Assembly: GCF_001038455.1 (NCBI RefSeq)
Contig: NZ_LDUY01000012.1
Span: 1-60,529, forward strand
Direction of reading: 5' to 3'
From: Fructobacillus sp. EFB-N1
GTDB lineage: Bacteria > Bacillota > Bacilli > Lactobacillales > Lactobacillaceae
Length of the DNA stretch: 60,529 nt
Shown piece by piece: positions 1-7,646 of this stretch; positions within the stretch are counted from its first letter, which is position 1, and every line of letters starts with the position of its first letter. The notes below the pieces were generated by a model. It ran no database searches. It worked only from the letters and a program-made list of their open reading frames with translations, and was not told where the DNA came from. Made by a program: the position numbers and the translations under genes.

Positions 1-41
1 ACCAGACGCCACTAGAAGTTTTTCGGAGTTGTTCGAATTAA
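1..41 (+). CDS. IS30-family transposase, C-terminal fragment (partial at the window edge)
   Basis: Only the last 12 residues and the stop are present, reading QTPLEVFRSCSN. The right-hand copy has the same end preceded by NNRPMKLHNY. The pattern NNRPxKxLxxxTPxEVF is the usual C-terminus of IS30-type transposases, which are DDE enzymes that move the element. The gene is cut by the window edge, so nothing can be said about its catalytic part or whether it is intact. Confidence 0.7.
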   Translation, partial: QTPLEVFRSCSN

Positions 42-55
42 ACTTGTAATCTGCC
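1..55 (+). mobile_element. IS30-family element, 3' end (left copy)
   Basis: These 55 bases are matched in inverted orientation, with 54 of 55 identical, by 60446-60500. They contain the last codons of a transposase and its TAA at 39-41, then a short tail ending in ATCTGCC. The shared sequence stops at 55, which is taken as the element boundary. The rest of the element lies outside the window. Confidence 0.75.
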
Positions 56-102
56 TAATGAAAATAATGTGATTTTTATCTTTTGGAAAGGCGGATGCAG
101 CT

Positions 103-813
103 ATGTACCACCGTGATGGACGATATTTTGAATTAAGTTGGCGGCAGGTTTACTTTTATTTTTTGCTCTCACTAACGCTCGATGCCCTTGGAAATGGGCT
201 TTCCGTGGCAACAAACCTCGGTTCTGCTCCGTGGACTGCCGGTGCAGCCAACTTGGCCCACGTTACCGGGGTACCGATTTCGATTTACCTGGCAGCAACG
301 ACCGTTTTGGTTGCCGTTGCAAATATCTTTTTGGCCAAAAAGTTTGTTTTCAAGCGTTTCCTCGGCAATATCACCTTCGGCCTTCTTTTTTCCTTTTTAG
401 CCGGCTTTTTCAATACTATTTTTGTTCAGATGGGTGTTCAGACAGTTTCACTGTGGCTCCGCATCCCACTCGATCTTTTTGGTGTTGCCGTCGTTGGAGT
501 CGCCATTTCGGTTTACCAGCGGGTTAACTTCATCCTTCATCCGATTGATGATATGACCAACATCCTACGCTTCTCCTACTTCCGTGGTTCCGCTCCCAAA
601 GCACAAATTTCCAACTTTATTTTTGCCATTGGTATTTCACTAGCTTGTTGGGCCTATTCGGGTAGTATCGTTTCCATTAACATCGGAACGGCCGTTTCCT
701 TCTTCTTGCAGGGACAAATTATCGCCTGGTCCGACAACCTAGTCTTCCCTCACCTTGTCCACGGCAATATGGATTTAACCCACAAGGATATCCCAGTCCA
801 AAACAAGGATTAA
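103..813 (+). CDS. YczE/YyaS-type integral membrane protein, function unknown
   Basis: The 236-residue protein has five or six hydrophobic segments separated by short loops, and a cytoplasm-like first 15 residues. The GNGLSVATNLGSAPW stretch near residues 31-45 is typical of the YczE/YyaS/YitT-like membrane family, whose substrate is not known. GGAAAGGCGG precedes the ATG at 103. The gene stands alone between the IS end and a terminator at 832-871, and its stop codon TAA runs directly into the repeated octamer AAAATCAG. Being next to an IS copy, its promoter may have been altered, and I see no clear -35 upstream. Membrane location is well supported and the role is not. Confidence 0.75.
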   Translation: MYHRDGRYFELSWRQVYFYFLLSLTLDALGNGLSVATNLGSAPWTAGAANLAHVTGVPISIYLAATTVLVAVANIFLAKKFVFKRFLGNITFGLLFSFLAGFFNTIFVQMGVQTVSLWLRIPLDLFGVAVVGVAISVYQRVNFILHPIDDMTNILRFSYFRGSAPKAQISNFIFAIGISLACWAYSGSIVSINIGTAVSFFLQGQIIAWSDNLVFPHLVHGNMDLTHKDIPVQNKD

Positions 814-831
814 AAATCAGTTTCAAACACA

Positions 832-871
832 AAAAGGCACCCACGTTCGAAATCGAACGCGAGTGCCTTTT
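832..871. terminator. Bidirectional intrinsic terminator
   Basis: AAAAGGCAC pairs with GTGCCTTTT around an inner hairpin CGTTCG-AAAT-CGAACG. It lies between the convergent YczE-like gene and folT and has T-rich flanks on both strands. Confidence 0.8.
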
Positions 872-954
872 CAGTTTACTGGCAAAAAACATCATAAAAA
901 GTTGCTTTACACCGTGAGCCAATCCCGCTTTCGAATTGGGATCAACCTGATTTT

Positions 955-1581
955 TTATGGTTTTGTTTGAATAGAATCAGCTTGCGCCGTTTGTTTCCTC
1001 TGTGACGGAAAGAATTGTTGACCAATTTGAGTTACAATGCGGTTATTCAAAACCAAATAAGTTAGAACCAACTGGATTGGGAAGAAAATCAATTGCTTTG
1101 GCAACCGTGCTGACAACATGGCCGAAAAGACCGACCATGAATGTTGTGGTGAATACATGACCATCAAGGCGAAGGTATTCACTAAAAAGTTAACCACAAA
1201 GGTAATCAGCAAAACGGCCACCAGGATTTTACCCCAGTGAACGGTCTTTGTCAGCGGCTGTTGGTAGAAGAACCCGCCATAAATAATTCCAGCTAACACA
1301 ACGCCAAAGGCCATAATTGGCGACCAGGCGCCATGGGCAACAAAAAAGGTCACATTAACGAAGTCGAGTAAGACCATCACCAGCATCGTCCAGATTGGAC
1401 CGAAGAACCGCCCCATCAGAGACGATGCCAAAAAGACAAAGGAAATCTTGATGGTTGGTGTCAGCATGACCGAAAACTTACCGATAACCAACGACAGGGC
1501 CATTAAGACCGCTAGCAAAACGAGCTGCTGGATCGACAAAGAAGACAGCCCCCATTTCTTGAAAACTGTGTGCTTGTTCAT
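955..1581 (-). CDS. folT: Folate ECF transporter substrate-binding subunit
   Basis: FolT is the membrane S component that binds folate and works with the shared EcfA/EcfA'/EcfT energising module, which is not in this window. The 208-residue protein begins MNKHTVFKKWG, has about six membrane segments, and shows the LxALsLVIGKFSVMLTPTIKISF region typical of ECF S components. A longer reading frame runs to 1641, but that would start inside a riboswitch. The ATG at 1581 has AGGAGG seven bases upstream. The gene is controlled by a THF riboswitch at 1612-1705 and probably by PurR. This regulation supports folate rather than another vitamin as substrate. Confidence 0.88.
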   Translation of the reverse strand: MNKHTVFKKWGLSSLSIQQLVLLAVLMALSLVIGKFSVMLTPTIKISFVFLASSLMGRFFGPIWTMLVMVLLDFVNVTFFVAHGAWSPIMAFGVVLAGIIYGGFFYQQPLTKTVHWGKILVAVLLITFVVNFLVNTFALMVMYSPQHSWSVFSAMLSARLPKQLIFFPIQLVLTYLVLNNRIVTQIGQQFFPSQRKQTAQADSIQTKP

Positions 1582-1611
1582 ATTCTTGAACCTCCTAAAG
1601 GAGCGTTCACC

Positions 1612-1705
1612 GGGTTGGTGAATGCGAAACCCGTACCGCACATAAATGTTTCGTCAGTGGCTCACATTCCGTTTCCACTGCACTTAACGCACGGGTTCCT
1701 ACCCC
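1612..1705 (-). promoter_or_regulatory. Tetrahydrofolate (THF) riboswitch
   Basis: On the minus strand the leader contains GGGGTAGG, GCGTTAAGTG, GGAATG, ACGAA, CGGTACGGG and CGCATTCACC in that order, which are the conserved blocks of the THF riboswitch found upstream of folT in Firmicutes. Just downstream, GAACGCTCC can pair with GGAGGTTC, hiding the folT ribosome binding site. Control is therefore probably of translation: THF binding would close the site. Confidence 0.88.
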
Positions 1706-1754
1706 ATATTTATTTTTTGCCAACTATCGTTTCGTTCAAAGATATTTAAATTTA

Positions 1755-1810
1755 AATAAAACGAACATTTGACGGTATCTATTATATCACGTTCGTTTAT
1801 TTCAAGCCAA
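1755..1810 (-). promoter_or_regulatory. folT promoter with paired PurBox-like sites
   Basis: On the minus strand a -35 TTGGCT (1810-1805) and -10 TATAAT (1786-1781) are 18 bases apart. Flanking the -10 are two inverted copies of AAATAAA(A)CGAAC, at about 1755-1769 and 1789-1804. PurR boxes of Bacillus and lactic acid bacteria have the form AWWWCCGAACWWT and act as inverted pairs about 16-17 bases apart. These copies lack one C of the consensus. The promoter is well supported; PurR control is inferred. Confidence 0.6.
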
Positions 1811-1846
1811 AGAAAAACGCCACCATCGCGATGGCGGCATTTTTAC

Positions 1847-3358
1847 TTACATCTTTGCTTCTAATTGAACGTCTGGATACTTATCCTTAAACCAGTTCAA
1901 TGCAAAATTATTTTCAAATAAGAAGACGGGACGGTCGTAGCGATCCTTGACTAGCAAGTTCCGCGATGAAGCCATCTTTTCGTCCACTTGGTCTGGGTTA
2001 ATCCAGCGGGCAACCTTTGAACCAATCGGCTCAAATTGAATTTCAACGTTATATTCATTTTCCATTCGGAACTTGAATACTTCGAATTGCAACTGTCCAA
2101 CAGCACCAAGAATATACTCGCTTGAGTTCCATGACTTGTACAGCTGAATGGTTCCTTCTTGGACCAGTTGGGTAATGCCCTTGTGATATGACTTTTGCTT
2201 CATCACATCCTTGGCAATGACCTTGTTAAAGTACTCAGGGGTAAAGGTTGGCAAATCAGGGAAACGCACAGCCTTCTTACCAGAGAAAATCGTATCACCG
2301 ATTTGGAAGTTCCCGGTATCATAGACACCGATAATATCGCCTGGAACGGCTCCCTGAACGTTTTCACGCTCTTCCGCCATGAACTGGGTCACATTGGCCA
2401 AACGAAGCTTCTTGCCCATTCTTTCCAGCATAACGTCCATGCCTCGTTCAAAGACACCAGATACAATTCGCACAAAGGCAATCCGGTCACGGTGACGAGG
2501 ATCCATGTTAGCCTGAATCTTAAAGACAAAACCAGTAAATTCAGGATTGTCTGGTTCAATCACCTGGTTATCAACTGTTGTTACCGGCGCGGGCATTGGC
2601 GCGTAAGTCAGGTATTCCCGCAAAAATTCGGTCACACCGAAGTTGGCTAAGGCGGAGCCAAAGAAGACCGGCGTTAACTTACCCGTAGCAACGGCCTCTT
2701 CGTCAAATTGGTTCCCAGCATCTTCCAACAATTCGACTTCATCCAATCCCTCTTGGCGAACTTCTGGATGGTCGGCTGCATTTTTAAAGGGAATCATTTC
2801 CTTTTGCTTCAAGTCATAGATTCCCTGCAAAATCTGTCCAGAGCCAATTGGCCAGTTCATTGGGTATGCTTGGATCCCAAGGATACTTTCCAATTCGTCC
2901 ACCAAATCCAATGGCGACCGGGCATCACGATCAATCTTGTTAAAGAAGGTAAAGACGGGAATGCCACGTTTTGAAACGATTTCAAACAGCTTCTTAGTTT
3001 GCGGCTCAATTCCCTTGGCAGCATCAACAACCATGACAACCGAATCAACGGCCATCAGTGTTCGATAGGTGTCTTCCGAAAAATCTTCGTGCCCCGGCGT
3101 ATCCAAAATGTTAATGCGCTTGCCTTCATAGTCAAACTGCAGGACAGAAGAGGTAACAGAAATACCACGCTGTTGCTCAATGGCCATCCAGTCCGATGAA
3201 GCCATCTTCTTGGCCCCACGACCCTTGACCGTTCCGGCTTCACGAATAACGCCACCATGGAGGAGTAATTGTTCCGTTAAGGTTGTTTTTCCCGCATCGG
3301 GATGGGAAATAATGGCGAATGTCCGCCGATTTTCTAATTCTTGTTCAAAGTTTTCCAT
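1847..3358 (-). CDS. prfC: Peptide chain release factor 3
   Basis: RF3 is the GTPase that removes RF1/RF2 from the ribosome after termination. The 503-residue protein has the G-domain motifs SHPDAGKTT (about 18-26), the switch DTPGHEDF and NKID, followed by the EF-Tu-like and C-terminal RF3 domains ending [11 protein letters not shown]. It is slightly shorter than the usual 520-530 residues but both ends look complete. There is no Shine-Dalgarno before the ATG at 3358. Instead a -10-like TAAAAT ends nine bases upstream, so the mRNA may be leaderless. A terminator sits just upstream, separating it from oppF. Confidence 0.95.
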   Translation of the reverse strand: MENFEQELENRRTFAIISHPDAGKTTLTEQLLLHGGVIREAGTVKGRGAKKMASSDWMAIEQQRGISVTSSVLQFDYEGKRINILDTPGHEDFSEDTYRTLMAVDSVVMVVDAAKGIEPQTKKLFEIVSKRGIPVFTFFNKIDRDARSPLDLVDELESILGIQAYPMNWPIGSGQILQGIYDLKQKEMIPFKNAADHPEVRQEGLDEVELLEDAGNQFDEEAVATGKLTPVFFGSALANFGVTEFLREYLTYAPMPAPVTTVDNQVIEPDNPEFTGFVFKIQANMDPRHRDRIAFVRIVSGVFERGMDVMLERMGKKLRLANVTQFMAEERENVQGAVPGDIIGVYDTGNFQIGDTIFSGKKAVRFPDLPTFTPEYFNKVIAKDVMKQKSYHKGITQLVQEGTIQLYKSWNSSEYILGAVGQLQFEVFKFRMENEYNVEIQFEPIGSKVARWINPDQVDEKMASSRNLLVKDRYDRPVFLFENNFALNWFKDKYPDVQLEAKM

Positions 3359-3367
3359 AATAAACTT

Positions 3368-3373
3368 ATTTTA
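3368..3373 (-). promoter_or_regulatory. Candidate prfC -10 element, leaderless start
   Basis: TAAAAT on the minus strand is nine bases before the ATG at 3358, so transcription would start about at the start codon. No ribosome binding site is visible, and the terminator T-run ends only about 20 bases upstream. The -35 is not recognisable. Confidence 0.35.
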
Positions 3374-3377
3374 CATG

Positions 3378-3407
3378 AAAAAAGCGCTCAGGGCTAGGGC
3401 TGAGCGC
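3378..3407 (-). terminator. Terminator of the opp operon
   Basis: GCGCTCAG and CTGAGCGC form an 8-bp stem with loop CCCTAGCC, followed by TTTTTT on the minus strand. A second hairpin (TTTCAG/CTGAAA, about 3418-3440) lies beside it, and on the plus strand it is followed by TTTTTT. Confidence 0.8.
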
Positions 3408-3496
3408 AGAAACATCTGCTTTCAGTTCATCCTGAAACGCTTTTTTAATTTAAACTATTTAGGTTAGAAAATAGTAGGTACGTAAAGTGGTCTGAT

Positions 3497-4432
3497 TTAC
3501 TTTTGTTCTGCCTTGTATTGCTCAGCTTCCGCTGGTGTTGCCAAGACAAAGTGACCAGGTTCAACCTCAACCATCTTCCGTTCCTGTCCATCCTTTTCGA
3601 AGCTGGCATCGTATGGCTTAATCACACGCTGCTTTTCAACGATTGGGTCAGGTTCAGGCACAGCCGAAAGTAAGCTCTTGGTATATGGGTGCAATGGATG
3701 GTTATAAACTTCATCTGCAGTGCCCAATTCAACCAACTTTCCCCAGTGCATCACACCAATTCGGTCAGAGATGTACTTGACCATGGCCAAATCGTGGGCA
3801 ATAAAGAGGTAAGTCAATTTGTTTTGCTTTTGCAAATCAGCCAACAAGTTGACAACCTGAGCCTGAACAGAAACGTCCAAAGCTGAGATGGGTTCATCGG
3901 CAATGATAAACTTTGGCTGAACAGCCAACGCACGGGCAATTCCGATTCGTTGCTTCTGTCCACCAGAGAATTCGTGTGGGTATCGTGAGGCGTGGTCCTT
4001 GTTCAAGCCAACCAGCTTCAACAATTCCAATACCTTCGCTTCGCGTTCGGCACGCTTCTTGCTGTAACCAACCTGGTCAAGACCTTCGCCAATGATATCT
4101 TCAACCCGCAAACGGCCGTTCAATGAGGCCTGTGGGTCCTGGAAAATCATTTGCGCTTGCTTACGAAAGTCCTTCATTCCCTGCTTTTTCAACTGGCCCA
4201 AATCTTGACCATCAAAAGTAATGGTTCCTGAATCTTGGTCATACAGCTTCAGAATCGTCCGACCAATGGTCGTCTTTCCTGAACCTGACTCCCCCACCAA
4301 ACCAAAGGTTTCTCCTTCATAAATATCAAAGGAAATCTCATCAATTGCCTTAGTGGCGTTGCTCTTACCAGCGTTAAAAGTCAGGTTCAAGTCCTTAATT
4401 TCAACTAATTTCTTTGCATCTGGATTTTGCAT
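3497..4432 (-). CDS. oppF: Oligopeptide ABC transporter, ATP-binding protein OppF
   Basis: This is the second ATPase of the Opp importer; it hydrolyses ATP with OppD to drive peptide uptake. In 311 residues it has Walker A GESGSGKTT near 49-57, the Q-loop IFQDPQASLN, signature FSGGQKQR, Walker B FIIADEPISALD, and the C-terminal extension HPLHPYTKSLLSAVPEPDP typical of OppF/DppF. It overlaps the oppD stop by one base, so translation is coupled. It is the last gene of the operon and ends TAA-ATCAG, overlapping the dispersed repeat motif. Confidence 0.95.
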   Translation of the reverse strand: MQNPDAKKLVEIKDLNLTFNAGKSNATKAIDEISFDIYEGETFGLVGESGSGKTTIGRTILKLYDQDSGTITFDGQDLGQLKKQGMKDFRKQAQMIFQDPQASLNGRLRVEDIIGEGLDQVGYSKKRAEREAKVLELLKLVGLNKDHASRYPHEFSGGQKQRIGIARALAVQPKFIIADEPISALDVSVQAQVVNLLADLQKQNKLTYLFIAHDLAMVKYISDRIGVMHWGKLVELGTADEVYNHPLHPYTKSLLSAVPEPDPIVEKQRVIKPYDASFEKDGQERKMVEVEPGHFVLATPAEAEQYKAEQK

Positions 4433-5484
4433 TACTTGGCCCCCTCATTTTCTAAGGTCTGCCAAAATGCTTGGCGACGCTGAATCTCAAGTGGTGGTGT
4501 TACCTTTGGTGCCCGATCATCTAAGAGCCATGTGGCTGCAAAATGAGTTGGTGACACTTCAAAGAGTGGTGGCTGCTTTTCATGATCGATTGCCAAACCA
4601 TAGACGTTTCGATCCGCAAAAGCATCACCCTTTGGTGGGTAAAGCAAGTCAGTTGGCGTACCAGGAATGGCTTGCAAGGTACCGGACTCTGTCTTTGTTG
4701 ATGGCATTGACCCCAACAACCCCCATGTATATGGGTGTTGTGGATTATAGAAGACTTCGTTCACCAGACCGGTTTCAACAATCTTACCGGCATACATAAC
4801 AGCCACTCGATCGGCGATTCCAGCTACGACACCCAAATCGTGGGTGATAAAGATAATCGCCGTGTTGTTCTTCTTTTGCAACTTCTTCAAGACCTGCAAT
4901 ATTTGGGCCTGAATCGTCACATCCAAAGCAGTCGTTGGTTCATCGGCAATCAAAACCTTTGGATCAGCGGCCAATGCAATGGCAATAACGGCACGCTGAC
5001 GCATACCACCAGACCATTGGTGAGGATAATCATTGATATGTTCCTCAGCGTTTGGAATCCCAACATCCTTCATTAGTTGCAAGGCCTTCGCTAGTGCTTC
5101 GGCCTTTTCAACTTCGTGATGCTTCATGATTGGTTCCGCAATTTGGTTACCAATCTTCATCGTTGGGTCTAATGATGTCATCGGATCCTGGAAGACCATG
5201 GCGACTTCAGAGCCACGATAACCTTCCCATTCTTTTTCAGACAACTTGGCCAAATTCTTACCGTTGTAGAGAATTTGACTTTCTTCACCTAATTCAGCGT
5301 TTCCGGCATTTAGACCGAGGAGGGTCTTTGTCGTCACTGATTTACCAGAACCAGATTCCCCAACAATGGCCAGGGTTTCGCCAGCATTTAAGTCAAAATC
5401 AACGCCTCGAATCGCCTGGATTTTTCCAGCATAGGTGTTAAAGTCCACGCGGAGGTCTTTTACTTGTAAAATTGGTGCTACCAT
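4432..5484 (-). CDS. oppD: Oligopeptide ABC transporter, ATP-binding protein OppD
   Basis: First ATPase of the peptide importer. The 350-residue protein has Walker A GESGSGKS (about 40-47), Q-loop VFQDPMTSLDP, signature WSGGMRQR, Walker B VLIADEPTTALD and the family tail HPYTWGLLGSMP followed by a substrate-independent C-terminal segment. The start chosen is ATG 5484, with AGGAGG six bases upstream; a longer frame would run into oppC. It sits between oppC and oppF and overlaps oppF by one base. Confidence 0.95.
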   Translation of the reverse strand: MVAPILQVKDLRVDFNTYAGKIQAIRGVDFDLNAGETLAIVGESGSGKSVTTKTLLGLNAGNAELGEESQILYNGKNLAKLSEKEWEGYRGSEVAMVFQDPMTSLDPTMKIGNQIAEPIMKHHEVEKAEALAKALQLMKDVGIPNAEEHINDYPHQWSGGMRQRAVIAIALAADPKVLIADEPTTALDVTIQAQILQVLKKLQKKNNTAIIFITHDLGVVAGIADRVAVMYAGKIVETGLVNEVFYNPQHPYTWGLLGSMPSTKTESGTLQAIPGTPTDLLYPPKGDAFADRNVYGLAIDHEKQPPLFEVSPTHFAATWLLDDRAPKVTPPLEIQRRQAFWQTLENEGAK

Positions 5485-5494
5485 GAAGGCCTCC

Positions 5495-6520
5495 TTATTC
5501 ATCCGCCATCTTTGGATCAAAGGCATCACGCAAGCCATCACCCAAGAGGATGAAGGCCAAGGATACCAAGACCAAGACGATTGATGGAATCAAAATTTGA
5601 TATGGGTAGTATTGCAACATGTTCTGTCCATCAGTAATCAACGTTCCCAGTGAGGCAGTTGGTGCCTTGACACCCAAGTTGATGGCTGACAAAACAGCTT
5701 CGAACATAATAGCTGCTGGAATCGTCATCATGATTTGCACGATGATTGTTCCAGACATGTTTGGTACCAAGTGCTTCAAGGCAATCTTTGGACCCGATTC
5801 GCCCAAGGTCTTGGCAGCCAAGACGAAGTCACGTTCTTTGTAAGTCAGAGTTAAGTTACGAACCTGACGAGCCATTCCGGTCCAACTAGTCAAAGCGATG
5901 GCCAAAATAATTGACCAAATACTTGAACCAAAGAGCATCGCCAAGAGGGTCACAACAACTAAGTTTGGAATGGCTGAAATCACTTCAATGACACGTTGCA
6001 TGGTAGTATCAACCCAACCACCAAGCCAACCAGATACCAGACCATAACTAACACCAATCAAAAGGTCAATGGCAGTCGCGACAATGGCAATAAAGAGCGA
6101 AATTCTCAAACCAACTGTCACACGCTTAGCTACTGAACGACCAAGGTTATCTGTTCCCAAAAGGTAGTTTTGATCAACACCATTCTTTTCATAAACATCC
6201 GTGGCATCAACTGACCCAGGGGTTGTCGTCTTCCCATCCCAGCCGGGAATTGGTAAACCAGATTTTGGTGGCAAGTTCTTATATTTAGAACCAGCATTAG
6301 TATTAAAGTCGTTAGCAGAATTTTGACTAACTACCGGCACTGAAATCAAAGCATAGAGCATGACCAAGACCAAGAAAATTAAACTAACAACTGCTAATTT
6401 ATTCTTACGAAGACGGCACCAAACGCTTTGCCAAGTTGACAAGGCAGGCTTCACGATGTTTTCGCTGGCCGACTTATCTTCAATCCCAACGAGGGAAAAT
6501 TCATTTTGTACTTCTTCCAT
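5495..6520 (-). CDS. oppC: Oligopeptide ABC transporter permease OppC
   Basis: One of two membrane subunits of the peptide channel. In 341 residues it has an N-terminal membrane segment at about 42-62, a long extracytoplasmic region (about 63-135), and a binding-protein-dependent transport permease domain with the EAA-like loop LGESGPKIALKHLVPN that contacts the ATPases. GGGGGAGA overlapping the oppB stop precedes its ATG, so it is tightly coupled to oppB. Confidence 0.94.
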   Translation of the reverse strand: MEEVQNEFSLVGIEDKSASENIVKPALSTWQSVWCRLRKNKLAVVSLIFLVLVMLYALISVPVVSQNSANDFNTNAGSKYKNLPPKSGLPIPGWDGKTTTPGSVDATDVYEKNGVDQNYLLGTDNLGRSVAKRVTVGLRISLFIAIVATAIDLLIGVSYGLVSGWLGGWVDTTMQRVIEVISAIPNLVVVTLLAMLFGSSIWSIILAIALTSWTGMARQVRNLTLTYKERDFVLAAKTLGESGPKIALKHLVPNMSGTIIVQIMMTIPAAIMFEAVLSAINLGVKAPTASLGTLITDGQNMLQYYPYQILIPSIVLVLVSLAFILLGDGLRDAFDPKMADE

Positions 6521-6529
6521 GTTCTCCCC

Positions 6530-7447
6530 CTACTTCAACCGAACTCGTGGATCAACAATTGCCGTCAAAATATCGGTAATCAAGATACAAATCATCAACA
6601 TCGCAGCATAAACGATAGTGGTTCCCATAATAACCGGATAATCCTTTGTTGGAATTGAAGAAACGAACTGTTGCCCAATTCCCGGAATTGAAAAGATGTT
6701 TTCAACCAAAGTTGACCCAGTCAATAGGTTGGCAACCATCGGACCGATTAACGTTAAAATCGGAATCATTGAATTTCGGTAAGCGTGCTTACGGATTAAC
6801 TGTGTTCCAGTCAAACCCTTTGCCCGGGCTAGTTGGATATAATCCGAATGCAAAACATCAATCATTTCAGAACGGACAAATCGTGTAGTCGTTGCTGCGG
6901 GACCAACGGCCAAAGCCAACGTTGGCAGAATTGTTTCGGAGAAGCTATCGCCCCAACCAGAAACTGGCAACCATCCAAGGTCGTAGCCGAAGACGTAAAG
7001 CAAAACGATGGCCAAGATGAAGGAAGGAACCGAGATTCCCAAAGTGGAAATAATTCCCAAGAAACCATCCATCTTCTTATTTTGGTTTTTAGCGGAAACC
7101 GCCCCGAACCAAAGGCCAAGCAAGATTCCAACAACCAAGGCTTGTAAACCAAGTTGCGCGGAAACTGGTAACCGTTGACCAATCAACATTGAAACTGATT
7201 GGTTCTGGTACTGATAGGACGTTCCAAGATCACCATGCAACAAATTGATTAGGTAATCAAAGTACTGAACAACGACAGGCTTATCCAACCCATATGTTTC
7301 GTTCAATTGAGCAATTGCCGACGCCGACAAGTGCGGATTATTGTAGGGCGTTCCTGGCAAAATCTGCATTAAGAAGAAAGTGGCCGTGACCACAATCCAT
7401 AATGTGACTACCAGGATTAACACTCGTTTTAAAATGTATTTGGCCAT
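6530..7447 (-). CDS. oppB: Oligopeptide ABC transporter permease OppB
   Basis: Membrane subunit pairing with OppC. The 305-residue protein starts MAKYILKRVLIL, has six predicted membrane segments, the conserved N-terminal FFLMQILPGTP region and the cytoplasmic coupling loop RAKGLTGTQLIRKHAYRN. The ATG at 7447 is chosen because GGAGA lies about ten bases upstream. A longer frame to 7534 has no ribosome binding site and would enter the structured oppA-oppB spacer. Confidence 0.94.
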   Translation of the reverse strand: MAKYILKRVLILVVTLWIVVTATFFLMQILPGTPYNNPHLSASAIAQLNETYGLDKPVVVQYFDYLINLLHGDLGTSYQYQNQSVSMLIGQRLPVSAQLGLQALVVGILLGLWFGAVSAKNQNKKMDGFLGIISTLGISVPSFILAIVLLYVFGYDLGWLPVSGWGDSFSETILPTLALAVGPAATTTRFVRSEMIDVLHSDYIQLARAKGLTGTQLIRKHAYRNSMIPILTLIGPMVANLLTGSTLVENIFSIPGIGQQFVSSIPTKDYPVIMGTTIVYAAMLMICILITDILTAIVDPRVRLK

Positions 7448-7646
7448 GAAAATGACTCTCCTAATGCTTTGAAAAGTGACTAATAAATGATGAAAACTAA
7501 ATTCGAGGAGCTGTTTTAGAAAAACACCATTCACACCAAAGGCAGGCCACTCGGGAAACTATCCACGTAATCCTCGGACGCCTCTCTCTATGACCTGCCT
7601 AGTACTATTCACCACTGTGGTAAATAGAATAAAATTTTATTGAATT
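7448..7646 (-). promoter_or_regulatory. Structured spacer between oppA and oppB
   Basis: This 199-base spacer can form a 10-bp stem on the minus strand between AGGCAGGTCA (7600-7591) and TGGCCTGCCT (7549-7540), enclosing about 41 bases. A separate inverted repeat TACCAC-A-GTGGTGA lies at about 7608-7622. There is no strong T-run. Such an element could stabilise oppA mRNA or partly terminate transcription, so that the binding protein is made in excess over the membrane complex. That role is inferred. Confidence 0.5.

Noticed and set aside
1582-1641. Longer N-terminus for FolT
   Set aside because: It would begin inside the THF riboswitch, while ATG 1581 has AGGAGG at the right distance.
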